A stretch of 25,274 bases of DNA from a virus (IMGVR_UViG_3300026097_001075:1-25274), one strand, 5' to 3'. Positions 1 to 8,300 are shown, counted from the first letter of the stretch. Notes: generated by a model from the letters alone, not told the origin. A program made the numbers and translations.

Positions 1-223
1 TTGAGTTATAAGCATCAATTGTAATCTGTTCAAATGTAAGATTGGGACGTGTTACGTCAATAACTTGACGAGTAATTTCTCTAACACCATCTGCTCCTCC
101 GGTTGTACCAAATCCGTCAAATAATACCCTAAAGCGATATTGCAGCTTAGGCATTAGCAATGTTGAATTTGTACCTGCCTCACCTGTCGGAACTGAAAGG
201 TTTTGTAGTGTTGTGATTGGCAT
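1..223 (-). CDS. 19: Tail tube protein gp19, N-terminal part (cut by window edge)
   Basis: This is the start of a gene that runs off the left edge; 74 codons are visible. The protein begins MPITTLQNLSVPTGEAG and continues with LMPKLQYRFRVLFDGFG, then a stretch ending DVTRPNLTFEQITIDAYNS. That pattern fits the amino end of the T4 gp19 tail tube family, which forms the inner tube of contractile tails inside the sheath. A good ribosome-binding site (AGGAG, 7 bases before ATG) fixes the start. It lies directly downstream of the sheath gene, matching the T4 order 18-19. It has its own late-promoter-like GATAAATA. The family call rests on the N-terminus and on synteny; the remainder is outside the window. 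Confidence 0.85.
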   Translation of the reverse strand, partial: MPITTLQNLSVPTGEAGTNSTLLMPKLQYRFRVLFDGFGTTGGADGVREITRQVIDVTRPNLTFEQITIDAYNS

Positions 224-244
224 TCTATTCTCCTAATACGTATG

Positions 245-252
245 TATTTATC
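245..252 (-). promoter_or_regulatory. T4-type late promoter for gp19
   Basis: On the minus strand the sequence reads GATAAATA, one base from the T4 late consensus TATAAATA. It sits 21 bases before the gp19 ATG and upstream of its AGGAG site. It would let the tube gene be transcribed independently of the sheath gene. Assignment is by motif and position only. Confidence 0.65.
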
Positions 253-260
253 TTTGTTTG

Positions 261-280
261 AGGGGCTGTTTAAAGCCCCT
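261..280 (-). other. Stem-loop between gp18 and gp19
   Basis: The sequence AGGGGCT-loop-AGCCCCT forms a perfect 7-bp GC-rich stem with a 6-base loop, just after the gp18 stop codon and just before the gp19 late promoter. No run of T follows it on either strand, so it does not look like a standard intrinsic terminator. It may protect the gp18 mRNA 3' end or partly separate the two transcripts. Confidence 0.5.
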
Positions 281-288
281 CACTATGC

Positions 289-3200
289 TTAACCTAATGT
301 TGCAATTTCACCAGTGTTTTTAATTCTAAGCGGAATGTATATAAATTCAATCGCTTTTACTGGCTCTATAGCAATGTCTAAATAAAGCTCATTTCTATCA
401 ATTCTTGCAGGTGTATTGTTTGACTCATCACACACTGATAAGAAGTCATACAACGCTCTTAGACTTACTAGTTCTAACAAGAACGCATCTGCTGCTGCTT
501 TAACTTGATCTCTTGTTATCTTGTCATTAGGCTCAAACAGATATGGTTTTACCAGTCTTTCCAGCTGCACTCTCATATAAACAATCAGTCTCGCAACATT
601 AACTCTGTCAAGTGCACTTGCATTTCTAGCACGAGTCTTTTGTCCAAACACAACAAGTCCGCTTCCGGAAAGGAATGTAATTGGGTTTATTGAGTTTGAA
701 TAAAGAACATCACGCTGTCCAGTGTTTAGTGCTACTGGTACAAACTCACCCTCACTGTTAATATAACCAGAACTTGTAGCGTTTGTTACTCCGCCTCGGC
801 GTGTGCCTGCAGGTGCAAACCATGGAAATGCAACTTGGTCATTCAGTATAAGTGTTCTCAGTGCCATATGACTCGGAGGAACAACTACGTTATTACCTGC
901 ATTGTCACTTGTAAAGCCCCATGGGTAATACATGCCCAAGTACTCGTCAAAGCTTACTGCGCCCTGATCGTTGTCTTCCACAGCTAGTCTAACATTAGTT
1001 GCCCACTCATTTAGTGATGTAGCATCAGGTGTAAGTCTTGCAGGAGTGTCACCTACAACAAATGAACTTAGTCTACGATCATAATTAAGTGTTACCATTT
1101 CGCCGATTAGCTCTGGATAACCAGGTGTTGCCATTAGATTAAAGAATCTTGACTCTTCGTCTCTAATTTCCTGGTTTGAATTAACCATTGCCTGTAGTCT
1201 CTGAATAACTACTTTACGCTGTGCCAGACGACCAAATGTGCCCGATCCGTCTTCTTGATTGCCTGACTCAGTTACCCAACGGTGTGGAAAGTAATCTTGC
1301 ATTGCTTGGTCTGCACCTTCAAGGCTATAAAAATCAATTCCTTGTGTTGTTTCTACTGGAAATCTGATGTTGTCCTGGGCAGTGTTAATATAGTTGCGTT
1401 CAAAACGCTTTACATTGAATCCACTTCTACGTAGATTCCAAAGCAACATACCTCTTGGATACAAGTTAGGATCTGGTGCATCTGGATCTTTATAATTGCT
1501 TAGTAATAGATCTTCAATGCTTGCAGCTTCCGAGTTAGAACCTGCATCACTCCATCGAGCATCAGCAAATACTATACCTTCTTCACTGGTTTGATCAGTA
1601 CTATCTATTTGAATCCACTCTTCCAATGTAGCATTCCAACGATAAATTGTTGGAAAGTTTTCTAATTCACTTGTGTCGATCCAAATATCATTATCAACCA
1701 ATGCATCGCCATTTAGCTGTGTTGTTGGAGCAGATGCTCCGATGCTTGGACCTGCTGAATCAGTACCTGGATAAGCAGTAGTATCTCTATAACCTACCCA
1801 GTCGTCTCCGTTGTGATACAGGATATCAACTTCGTCTATAACTGAACTGTACCATAGTTCTCCATCTGCTGTAAGATCTAGCGGCTCATCATTTGACGCT
1901 GTGTAGCTTAGAACTTTCCAGTTTGTTGCTGTATATGCAGCAGGTATTGTGCTACTAAGAGTGCCCGGAGTTAGATAAAGATTGTCAGTCGTTGATGGTT
2001 CGAATCCCATTTCGGTTAAAGTACCGTCAATATCTACAATCTGTATGTCGCCGCCAATTCTGTGACTTATCTCTACTCTGTTTTGTGCAGTAACCAAAGC
2101 ACGAATATTAACAAATCCTGCACCGTTTATTGCAGCAGCTAGAGCTGCTGCGTCACTGCTGGCACCAGTTGAAGTAAAACTAACTAGTTTGCTTTCGCTA
2201 AATTCTGCACGATTAATCAAAGTTTCTGCCATTGTAAATTCGTTATTGCTTGAACCTACTTCTAATGTACCTGAAACAATTTTTTTACTGCTAATAGTAG
2301 TTGCGCCGGCGGATACACGACGGAATATTTTATAATTAGCTAATGCCGGATCAACATTGTCTACATTTGCTCTAACATAAAGATCGCCAATATCTAAATT
2401 TGCTCCGCCGCCACTTCTGTCTAGATTAAACAGTGCAGCAGAATTGGTTTTGTATAGTGGTGCAAAGCGGCTTTCCCAAAGATTGGTTTCTGCGTTCCAT
2501 TGCTTAACACTAAAGTTGGCGCCACCGTTTGGAGTAGTTGTCTTTAACCAAATTGATCCTGTTGGACGTGCACTAAAGCCTTCTACTGGCGTAAATGCGT
2601 CAGTAACATCGTCACTGTTCTTGAATCTAGGAACCACAGTATGTGGATCGATATTCAATTTAGGAGCAGCATATCTAGTATCTCCGTCAGTTGCTGTTAT
2701 GCCAACTGAGCTTAGAATGTCACCTGACACATTTTGAATTGCTAGCAATCCGTCTGGATTAGTACCGTCCGAAGCAGCATTGCTGTTTACATAAATTTCA
2801 AGAGAACCATCTACTTCTGATGCCGAGACACCGTCAATCTCTATTGCGTTAATCGAAGTTGCTAAATCTGTAACAGTAGTACCTGCTAGAACTACAGTTT
2901 CGTCATTAATTAAAATGCTATCACTAGTAGCAAGAGTAGGATTCGAAGCTGAACCTCTCACTGTTGGCCAACTCCACTGCCATTCAGGAGAACCGACTTC
3001 GACCCATGTGCCTGTATCGTTCTTATACCAAACACGATTCATTGTTGTTGCTGCAACTACAGCATAGTCGCCTACGCCGCCGATTGATTCTAGAGGTGCA
3101 TTACTTAGGTCTAAATCAGCATCTTCTGTAATTACAATAGGATCAAGTATCGTAAAGCTTTGGCCACCGTCTGCACTTACAGGCTGAGCATTCCATTCTA

Positions 3201-3639
3201 ACAACCCAAAATCAGATACCTGTGTATCAAACCAATAAGTACCATCTGCAGGCTCACCGCCTGGTGCAGTAGCCGAAGGAGTTAATTTTGACACATCAAG
3301 ATCTGCTCTTGTTACGTAAACTCTGTTAGTAACTCCCAGCAGCGAATATGCAGTTTGTAAACCGTACTCGTTTAGTTCTGATCCATGAATCATATTGTTG
3401 TTGTTGTCGCTGTAGAATGTTGGATCTCCAAATAGATCGCCTAGTTCTCGTTGACTGGTTAGCAAGAACGGTCTACCTGCGTTTGATTTAAGTGTTCCTG
3501 ATGCAACGCCTGTGCCAGAAGCGTTTGCTTTGTTTTCTGCAGAAACGACGAAAATCATTGGTACTGTGCCTGCCGATGCCGGAGTGTAAAAACTCTCGTC
3601 AATTACATTGACTTCTACACCTGGTGATACTAATGCCAT
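289..3639 (-). CDS. 18: Tail sheath protein gp18, enlarged
   Basis: Contractile tail sheath subunit. The N-terminus (MALVSPGVEVNVIDESFYTP) and the C-terminal section (residues about 1010-1116, with RVQLERLVKPYLFEPND and the ending EFIYIPLRIKNTGEIATLG) are typical of T4-family sheath proteins. The C-terminal part forms the conserved inner core in that family. At 1116 residues it is far longer than T4 gp18 (659). The extra length is in the middle, roughly residues 120-700, and holds several short tryptophan-rich units such as GTYWFDT and IYRWNATLEEW. These probably form extra beta domains on the outer sheath surface. Start: GAGGAG about 8 bases before ATG, with a late-promoter-like AATAAATA upstream. 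It is followed by gp19 as in T4. The sheath call is secure; the roles of the insertions are unknown. Confidence 0.93.
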   Translation of the reverse strand: MALVSPGVEVNVIDESFYTPASAGTVPMIFVVSAENKANASGTGVASGTLKSNAGRPFLLTSQRELGDLFGDPTFYSDNNNNMIHGSELNEYGLQTAYSLLGVTNRVYVTRADLDVSKLTPSATAPGGEPADGTYWFDTQVSDFGLLEWNAQPVSADGGQSFTILDPIVITEDADLDLSNAPLESIGGVGDYAVVAATTMNRVWYKNDTGTWVEVGSPEWQWSWPTVRGSASNPTLATSDSILINDETVVLAGTTVTDLATSINAIEIDGVSASEVDGSLEIYVNSNAASDGTNPDGLLAIQNVSGDILSSVGITATDGDTRYAAPKLNIDPHTVVPRFKNSDDVTDAFTPVEGFSARPTGSIWLKTTTPNGGANFSVKQWNAETNLWESRFAPLYKTNSAALFNLDRSGGGANLDIGDLYVRANVDNVDPALANYKIFRRVSAGATTISSKKIVSGTLEVGSSNNEFTMAETLINRAEFSESKLVSFTSTGASSDAAALAAAINGAGFVNIRALVTAQNRVEISHRIGGDIQIVDIDGTLTEMGFEPSTTDNLYLTPGTLSSTIPAAYTATNWKVLSYTASNDEPLDLTADGELWYSSVIDEVDILYHNGDDWVGYRDTTAYPGTDSAGPSIGASAPTTQLNGDALVDNDIWIDTSELENFPTIYRWNATLEEWIQIDSTDQTSEEGIVFADARWSDAGSNSEAASIEDLLLSNYKDPDAPDPNLYPRGMLLWNLRRSGFNVKRFERNYINTAQDNIRFPVETTQGIDFYSLEGADQAMQDYFPHRWVTESGNQEDGSGTFGRLAQRKVVIQRLQAMVNSNQEIRDEESRFFNLMATPGYPELIGEMVTLNYDRRLSSFVVGDTPARLTPDATSLNEWATNVRLAVEDNDQGAVSFDEYLGMYYPWGFTSDNAGNNVVVPPSHMALRTLILNDQVAFPWFAPAGTRRGGVTNATSSGYINSEGEFVPVALNTGQRDVLYSNSINPITFLSGSGLVVFGQKTRARNASALDRVNVARLIVYMRVQLERLVKPYLFEPNDKITRDQVKAAADAFLLELVSLRALYDFLSVCDESNNTPARIDRNELYLDIAIEPVKAIEFIYIPLRIKNTGEIATLG

Positions 3640-3675
3640 ATTTATTCTCCTCGTGGGTTATATGTTTATTGCAAG

Positions 3676-3683
3676 TATTTATT
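3676..3683 (-). promoter_or_regulatory. T4-type late promoter for gp18
   Basis: The minus strand reads AATAAATA, matching seven of eight positions of the T4 late consensus, 36 bases before the gp18 ATG and upstream of a GAGGAG ribosome-binding site. Assigned by motif and location. Confidence 0.6.
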
Positions 3684-3713
3684 ATTATTTGGAAAAAATA
3701 CACCTGTTATACC

Positions 3714-3743
3714 GTTGAAAAAGGCACCGAAAAGGGGCATAAA
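3714..3743 (+). promoter_or_regulatory. Sigma-70-like promoter abutting the HNH gene
   Basis: TTGAAA (-35) at 3714-3719 and CATAAA (-10) at 3738-3743 lie 17 bases apart on the plus strand. The ATG starts 6 bases after the -10, so transcription would begin at or next to the start codon. The same bases read CATAAATA, so a T4-type late promoter is an alternative reading. The geometry repeats that of the kinase gene and the heptose cassette, which favours the sigma-70 reading. The -10 matches only four of six consensus bases. Confidence 0.45.
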
Positions 3744-3749
3744 TACTGT

Positions 3750-4085
3750 ATGAGGCCTTTGTGTGTATGCGGACAACGTCCAGCAGCAATAAATTATAAG
3801 AAAAAGAATAAAGTTTACTATCGTAAGCTTTGTGAAACCTGTCTTCGCAACGGTCTAGGACATGGCACTCCTAGGTGGAAGCTAGCAGGTTACGAGAAGA
3901 AATCATATTGTGAAAAATGTGGATATAAATCTAAGCACAGTGAACAGTTCAATGTATATCATGTGGACGGCAATTTAGAAAACTGCCGTCCTACAAATCT
4001 AAAAACTATCTGTGCTAACTGTCAACGCATAATTCAAAAAGAAGGATATCGTTGGCGGCAGGGTGATCTCAAACCTGATTTTTAA
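3750..4085 (+). CDS. Small HNH/zinc-ribbon endonuclease-like protein
   Basis: A 111-residue protein with two cysteine-pair regions: C5/C7 with C28/C31, and C54-EK-C57 with C88-AN-C91. Between the second two pairs lies H71-VDGN and N83, which matches the HNH (beta-beta-alpha metal) nuclease layout with a structural zinc. Similar short proteins are common in T4-like marine phages. The start is set at the ATG before RPLCVCGQRP, because the upstream in-frame extension to 3624 would overlap the sheath promoter and shows no family features. There is no close ribosome-binding site: AGGGG is 12 bases away. The gene diverges from gp18 and converges on the kinase-like gene, overlapping its stop by a few bases. 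It could be a free-standing homing-type nuclease or a DNA-processing factor; activity is not proven. Confidence 0.72.
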   Translation: MRPLCVCGQRPAAINYKKKNKVYYRKLCETCLRNGLGHGTPRWKLAGYEKKSYCEKCGYKSKHSEQFNVYHVDGNLENCRPTNLKTICANCQRIIQKEGYRWRQGDLKPDF

Positions 4086-4594
4086 CTTGCACCGTAAGCG
4101 TCAATGTGTTTAATTAATTGATCAATGTTGAAGTTCAGTTCTTCAAGACTGCCGTTGTTGTCAATAGTAAAATCAGCCATCCACTGTTCAAGACTCATTG
4201 AAGTTTTTGCTTCTTCAGGTAGATGGTCCGATCTATCAACCCAAACTGCATAATCAAACACACCTGTGTTTTTCATTGCGTGAAATTCTTTTTTGTTTCT
4301 TAAGCCGCAATAGATGTCGTGCTGTTTGAATATTTCTCTTCCTAAACGGCTTGCATCAGGAACATTATAATTGCAGATAGCATCATACCATTCTGCTCTG
4401 TGATTATGACGGTCAGCGTAGCACTGTTCTTCATTATCATAGCTGTATTTTTCCTTTAGATCGTTGTAGATAAAAAGACGTGAGCAGAATTGACTGCTGG
4501 ACTCAAAACTGTATCCATACCGGTCTCTCAGTATTTCGCATACAGTATCTTTGCCATGACGGCCGTGACCAATTACCAATAGTTTTAACTTCAT
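4082..4594 (-). CDS. P-loop kinase, likely deoxynucleoside monophosphate kinase (gp1-like)
   Basis: A 170-residue P-loop protein. The Walker A motif is at the very N-terminus (VIGHGRHGKDT; G9, G14, K15), with aspartate in the usual Ser/Thr position, as in the GKDT form found in phage dNMP kinases. Further conserved-looking blocks are DRHNHRAEWYDAICNYN and IYCGLRNKKEFHAM, then FDYAVWVDRSDHLP. Such enzymes phosphorylate dNMPs to feed phage DNA synthesis in the cytoplasm. It is shorter than T4 gp1 (241 residues), so the substrate is less certain than the fold. No ribosome-binding site precedes the ATG; instead a strong sigma-70-type promoter ends 6 bases before it. Its stop overlaps the HNH stop from the opposite strand. 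Confidence 0.7.
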   Translation of the reverse strand: MKLKLLVIGHGRHGKDTVCEILRDRYGYSFESSSQFCSRLFIYNDLKEKYSYDNEEQCYADRHNHRAEWYDAICNYNVPDASRLGREIFKQHDIYCGLRNKKEFHAMKNTGVFDYAVWVDRSDHLPEEAKTSMSLEQWMADFTIDNNGSLEELNFNIDQLIKHIDAYGAS

Positions 4595-4600
4595 GTGTTT

Positions 4601-4629
4601 ATACTACGATAGGATCAGAAATTTGTCAA
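4601..4629 (-). promoter_or_regulatory. Sigma-70-type promoter of the kinase gene (leaderless layout)
   Basis: On the minus strand a perfect TTGACA (-35, 4629-4624) is followed after exactly 17 bases by TAGTAT (-10, 4606-4601; four of six consensus positions). The kinase ATG begins 6 bases after the -10. A normal start point about 7 bases downstream would fall on the ATG, giving an mRNA without a leader. It fills most of the 53-base gap after gp13. Confidence 0.7.
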
Positions 4630-4647
4630 TAATTATCTGATAGTAAA

Positions 4648-5631
4648 TTAGCCTATTGTGAAGCCATAGCCCACACCGCCAGCTACCTGTTGTATCACTT
4701 CGGTTTCTAATTTTTCTATTTCAGCCTGTGCTTCGGCTTTGAGCGTATCACCATTGAGAGTGCTGCCGCCCTGTGGTCCTGCAATAGTAGCAAACTTTGA
4801 ACGTGCTTCACCTAGCATATACTTACAACTAGCAAGTGTGTAATCTTTTATCCATTGTTTTGCGAGATAGTCTTGCATCAGTTCTGAATCCGGACGGTAA
4901 TTATATGCATACAGCATGATTGATTCTTCTGCTCTAGGACGCTGTAACAGTGTTAGTTTTTTTGTTGTGGTATTCCATTTAAACTCAATAAATGATCCGA
5001 ACATTCTACCTACAAGCTCTTGATACTGTGAGAACATGTCATAGGTAGCAAGTCCACCTAGATTAGAACTACTCAATAGATAAGCATTTGTGTATGCAAG
5101 ACTAAATGGATCAAATAGACTGCCGCCGCCATTTTTTGCTGAGCTAAACAGACTCACTCCAACTACATCTCCTTCATTTAACGGTGTTGTTAATGTGATT
5201 GATCTCTGCCCAGTATCAGTAGCGTAGTCAGAAGTTTCTGTATTATTCACTTCAACTTGTATAGTTTGAATACTGTTTAGATTATAGTTTACGTTGAAAG
5301 TCTGTTGTCCTTGCGCAGCTTTAAATGATTGTGAAAATATAGGGCCGCCTGCTGCTGATGTGCTGGGTCTTGTTCCTACACTTCTACGAAATATTTTTCT
5401 AACTTCGATCACTTCGTGTGGCAAAGTGTATTCATTTTGATCAGGTATTGTTTCTATAAAAAGATATGATTCTTCAACTGAGTTGTCTGAACGCTGTCTA
5501 AAACGACCTAATGCTTTGGTTAGTGCAGTCTCGTAATGAATTGGGTCTAATTCCACATCTATCATGCCGCCGCCTAGCAGCGTATGCACATAATTGAATA
5601 TTTCTTGTTTTTGTGTCTGAAGTTCGTTCAT
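4648..5631 (-). CDS. 13: Neck protein gp13
   Basis: A 327-residue homologue of T4 gp13 (309 residues), which with gp14 closes the filled head and joins it to the tail. The N-terminal block (IDVELDPIHYETALTKALGRF) parallels the T4 helix block around INVELTPDQIYDCIQRALE. The C-terminal block parallels T4 closely: QWIKDYTLASCKYMLGEARS, then GGSTLNGDTLKAEAQ, ending GYGFTIG (T4: WVKDYATALAKELNG, GGVTIDGQRLIEEA, FGILVG). A ribosome-binding site (AGGAG) precedes the ATG and a late-promoter-like GATAAATA lies upstream. Unlike T4, where 13, 14 and 15 run in one direction, here gp13 points away from gp14. Confidence 0.88.
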   Translation of the reverse strand: MNELQTQKQEIFNYVHTLLGGGMIDVELDPIHYETALTKALGRFRQRSDNSVEESYLFIETIPDQNEYTLPHEVIEVRKIFRRSVGTRPSTSAAGGPIFSQSFKAAQGQQTFNVNYNLNSIQTIQVEVNNTETSDYATDTGQRSITLTTPLNEGDVVGVSLFSSAKNGGGSLFDPFSLAYTNAYLLSSSNLGGLATYDMFSQYQELVGRMFGSFIEFKWNTTTKKLTLLQRPRAEESIMLYAYNYRPDSELMQDYLAKQWIKDYTLASCKYMLGEARSKFATIAGPQGGSTLNGDTLKAEAQAEIEKLETEVIQQVAGGVGYGFTIG

Positions 5632-5647
5632 ATCTGTTCTCCTACAG

Positions 5648-5655
5648 TATTTATC
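5648..5655 (-). promoter_or_regulatory. T4-type late promoter for gp13
   Basis: The minus strand reads GATAAATA, 16 bases before the gp13 ATG and upstream of its AGGAG site. It is one of a back-to-back pair: the plus-strand late-promoter-like motif for gp14 begins only 5 bases away. Confidence 0.65.
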
Positions 5656-5660
5656 GCTGC

Positions 5661-5668
5661 GCTAAATA
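5661..5668 (+). promoter_or_regulatory. T4-type late promoter for gp14-gp15
   Basis: GCTAAATA on the plus strand matches the CTAAATA form of T4-like late promoters reported for some marine phages. It is 24 bases before the proposed gp14 start and is followed by GGGAG, a plausible ribosome-binding site. It would drive gp14, gp15 and possibly the Nudix gene. Confidence 0.55.
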
Positions 5669-5692
5669 TGTATAGCTATTGGGAGAAGAATC

Positions 5693-6853
5693 ATTCCTAG
5701 AATATCTTTATATAGACCTGAACGTGGTAATGACTACGAGTTTCTTGATCGACAGATTGAAGAAATGTTTACTGTAGGTGGAACAGATATCAATATTCAC
5801 AAATATATCGGAGTAGAAGGTGCTGCCGAAGGCGAAGGCACTGCTGATCAACCTGCATATGATGCTGTTAGCGAAACAAATATTCAGGATCTTTTGTTTT
5901 TAGAAAACAGAGATAGAAAATACGACAAAGACGTGTATACCCACAGATGTGTATACAATGTTCAAGATATTGATTTTGATCTCAGCCAGTTTGGTTTGTT
6001 TCTATCAAATGACACACTGTTCATGACTGTGCATATTCGCAGTATTGTAAAAACCATAGGCCGTAAACCCATATCAGGTGATGTTATAGAACTGCCGCAT
6101 CTCAAAGACGAATATGCTCTCAATGATTTTTCATTTGCACTGAAAAGATTTTATGTAATTGAAGACGTAAATCGAGCAGCAGAAGGTTTCTCGCAGACTT
6201 GGTGGCCGCACCTATACAGATTAAAACTAAAGCAGATCTACGACGGTCAGGAATATGCAGACATACTAGACTTGCCTGCAGACGAGGAATCAGACACTAC
6301 ACTGAGAGATCTACTTAGTACATATGAGACAGAAATGCAAATCAGTGACGCTGTGGTTTCACAAGCAGAAGCAGATGCTCCTAAGAGCGGATTTGAAACT
6401 AGACATTTTTACACCGTGGCACAGAACGAAGACGGTACTGTTGCTCTTAGAACTGTAGATGAAGACATTGACACCAGTGCGTTTTCTGTTACAGCAGATC
6501 AAGTTTTTGACACACCCGGCAGAGAAGCATATACAGGATATCTAATGAATTATAGCGACGGTGTGCCGCCCAATGGTTCTCCTTTTGGTTCAGGCATACA
6601 GTTTCCTACTGCGTCTTATGAAGGCGATTTTTTCTTAAGAACTGACTTTGTGCCAAATAGACTTTTTAGATACGACGGAAAAAGATGGATTAAATTTGAA
6701 GACGATCTAAGAATGGATCTATCTAACTCTGACACAAGAAACACACTGAGAACCAGTTTTACAAACAACACAAATGTCAATACAATCGGCGGCGAAGAAA
6801 TACCAGAAAGACAAGCTGTGTCAAAAGCATTAAGACCAAAGGCAGATAACTAA
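5693..6853 (+). CDS. 14: Neck protein gp14, apparent ATT start
   Basis: Head-completion/neck protein family; its place directly before gp15 and opposite gp13 supports the name. The first ATG in frame is at 5765, but the reading frame is open upstream and encodes PRISLYRPERGNDYEFLDRQ, which looks like the normal start of marine-phage gp14 proteins (YRPxRGNDYxFxDRxIxEMF). No ATG, GTG or TTG occurs in that extension. An ATT at 5693 lies 7 bases after GGGAG, so ATT initiation (386 residues) is proposed; ATC at 5690 is an alternative. The middle contains DFDLSQFGLFLSNDTLF. The region from about residue 310 carries a tryptophan-type motif (GDFFLRT...LFRYDGKRWIKF) also seen in the sheath. The stop overlaps the gp15 ATG (TAATG), suggesting coupled translation. 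Confidence 0.8.
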   Translation: MPRISLYRPERGNDYEFLDRQIEEMFTVGGTDINIHKYIGVEGAAEGEGTADQPAYDAVSETNIQDLLFLENRDRKYDKDVYTHRCVYNVQDIDFDLSQFGLFLSNDTLFMTVHIRSIVKTIGRKPISGDVIELPHLKDEYALNDFSFALKRFYVIEDVNRAAEGFSQTWWPHLYRLKLKQIYDGQEYADILDLPADEESDTTLRDLLSTYETEMQISDAVVSQAEADAPKSGFETRHFYTVAQNEDGTVALRTVDEDIDTSAFSVTADQVFDTPGREAYTGYLMNYSDGVPPNGSPFGSGIQFPTASYEGDFFLRTDFVPNRLFRYDGKRWIKFEDDLRMDLSNSDTRNTLRTSFTNNTNVNTIGGEEIPERQAVSKALRPKADN

Positions 6854-8292
6854 TGGAATTCTTTTATGATGGGCAAATAAGACGTTACACTACTCAGCTG
6901 ATGAGATTAATGAGCAATTTTCCTGTAAAAGACGGCAACGGAAATATCAAACCTGTTCCTGTTATGTATGGTGATTTGACTCGTCAAGTTGCTAGTATTA
7001 TTCGAGAAAATTCAGAAAACAAATTGCCTAGTGCTCCAAGAATGAGTGTTTATATAACAGGATTAGAACAGGATCGTTCAAGAACCAGTGACAGCACTTT
7101 TGTAAGTAAATTGAATATTCGTGAACGAAAATATAACGAAGAAACAGGTGAGTACGATAATATACAGGGAAAAAACTACACCGTAGAAAGATTAATGCCT
7201 ACACCTTATACGCTAAAAGCAAATGTAGATATCTGGGCAAGCAATACTGATCAAAAATTGCAGATAGCTGAACAGATATTGGTATGGTTTAATCCCAGTT
7301 TAGAAATTCAAACCACAGACAACTTTGTGGATTGGACTAGCCTTACTGTAGTAAATCTAGAAGGTATCACCTGGAGCAATCGAAGTGTTCCTGTAGGTGT
7401 CGATTCAGAAATAGACGTGGCTACACTGAGTTTCAGTATGCCTATCTATATCAACGCTCCTGCAAAAGTAAAAAGACTAGGTGTAATTACTGATATTATA
7501 ACAAGTATTTTCAACGAACAAACTGGCGATCTAGAACAAGGAATAATCAATAATATAAACAATGAAGCTGTTGTTGCTCCTATTGACAATGGCAACGGTA
7601 CACGAATACAACCTACAGTTCCGGGTGAAGCAGTAATCAATATAGCTATTCAATCTCTTGCTGTAAATTATGATGAATATGCTCTTTTTATTGAAGGCGA
7701 AAAAGCAATAATCATAGACAATCGAGGTAATATAGGAATAACAGATTGGTTTGCAGTGTTAGATGCGTTGCCTGGTACTTATATACCAGGAGCAAGCAGA
7801 ATTTATATTTCAAACAGAGATGACGGAAACTTCAGTTCAGGAACATTTACTGTTAATCTGGACGATCGAAGAGAACTTGCAATCGACTGGGATGCAGACA
7901 GTTTTCCTGATGACACGGTTATTTCAGGTCCTGCAGGTGATAGAACTACAATAGATTATATTATCAATCCTATAAATTTCAATCCCACTTCAATCAAAAC
8001 ACCAGGATTAAGAATACTGCTGTTACATGATATCGGTGCTGAAATAAACACAGATGGTGCAGACGCTTGGAAAAGCAACAGTGGTGAAGATTTTATCGCT
8101 AGTGAAAATGATATTGTAGAATGGGACGGCACAAAATGGAACATTGTTTTTGATGCAAGTTCTGCAGAAGAGACTATATATGTAACTAATCTACGCACAG
8201 GTGTGCAATATAAATTTGACAACGGCGAGTGGATCAATTCCATAGACGGCGAATATCCAGTTGGAACATGGGGTATGATTCTCGACGCATAA
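6853..8292 (+). CDS. 15: Tail terminator / sheath stabiliser gp15, C-terminally extended
   Basis: Residues 1 to about 220 match the T4 gp15 layout: an N-terminal FFYDGQIRRYTTQLMRLMSN block (T4: YFYNSSFRRYATLMGDLFSN), then RMSVYITGLEQDRSR, MPTPYTLKANVDIW, and QIAEQILVWFNPSLEIQ (T4: QIVEQILPYFQPHF). In T4, gp15 caps the finished tube and sheath and connects to the neck. At 479 residues it is much longer than T4 gp15 (272). The extra C-terminal half is beta-rich and includes IVEWDGTKWNIVF, similar to short motifs in gp14 and the sheath. Its ATG overlaps the gp14 stop codon. It ends 8 bases before the Nudix gene. Confidence 0.85.
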   Translation: MEFFYDGQIRRYTTQLMRLMSNFPVKDGNGNIKPVPVMYGDLTRQVASIIRENSENKLPSAPRMSVYITGLEQDRSRTSDSTFVSKLNIRERKYNEETGEYDNIQGKNYTVERLMPTPYTLKANVDIWASNTDQKLQIAEQILVWFNPSLEIQTTDNFVDWTSLTVVNLEGITWSNRSVPVGVDSEIDVATLSFSMPIYINAPAKVKRLGVITDIITSIFNEQTGDLEQGIINNINNEAVVAPIDNGNGTRIQPTVPGEAVINIAIQSLAVNYDEYALFIEGEKAIIIDNRGNIGITDWFAVLDALPGTYIPGASRIYISNRDDGNFSSGTFTVNLDDRRELAIDWDADSFPDDTVISGPAGDRTTIDYIINPINFNPTSIKTPGLRILLLHDIGAEINTDGADAWKSNSGEDFIASENDIVEWDGTKWNIVFDASSAEETIYVTNLRTGVQYKFDNGEWINSIDGEYPVGTWGMILDA

Positions 8293-8300
8293 CTACGTGT

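Noticed and set aside
261-280. Stem-loop after gp18 as an intrinsic terminator
   Set aside because: The stem is good but no T-run follows on either strand, so it is listed only as a stem-loop.
505-693. Small plus-strand reading frame antisense to the sheath gene (also others such as 2444-2737 and 7956-8243)
   Set aside because: These are open only because they shadow well-supported genes; they have no family features or convincing ribosome-binding sites.
3624-3749. Upstream extension of the HNH reading frame
   Set aside because: It would overlap the sheath start and both promoter regions, and the recognisable protein begins at the methionine of 3750.
5668-5700. Ten-codon reading frame (MYSYWEKNHS) just before gp14
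   Set aside because: It is in another frame, overlaps the gp14 start region and lacks its own ribosome-binding site; chance is the simpler explanation than a leader peptide.
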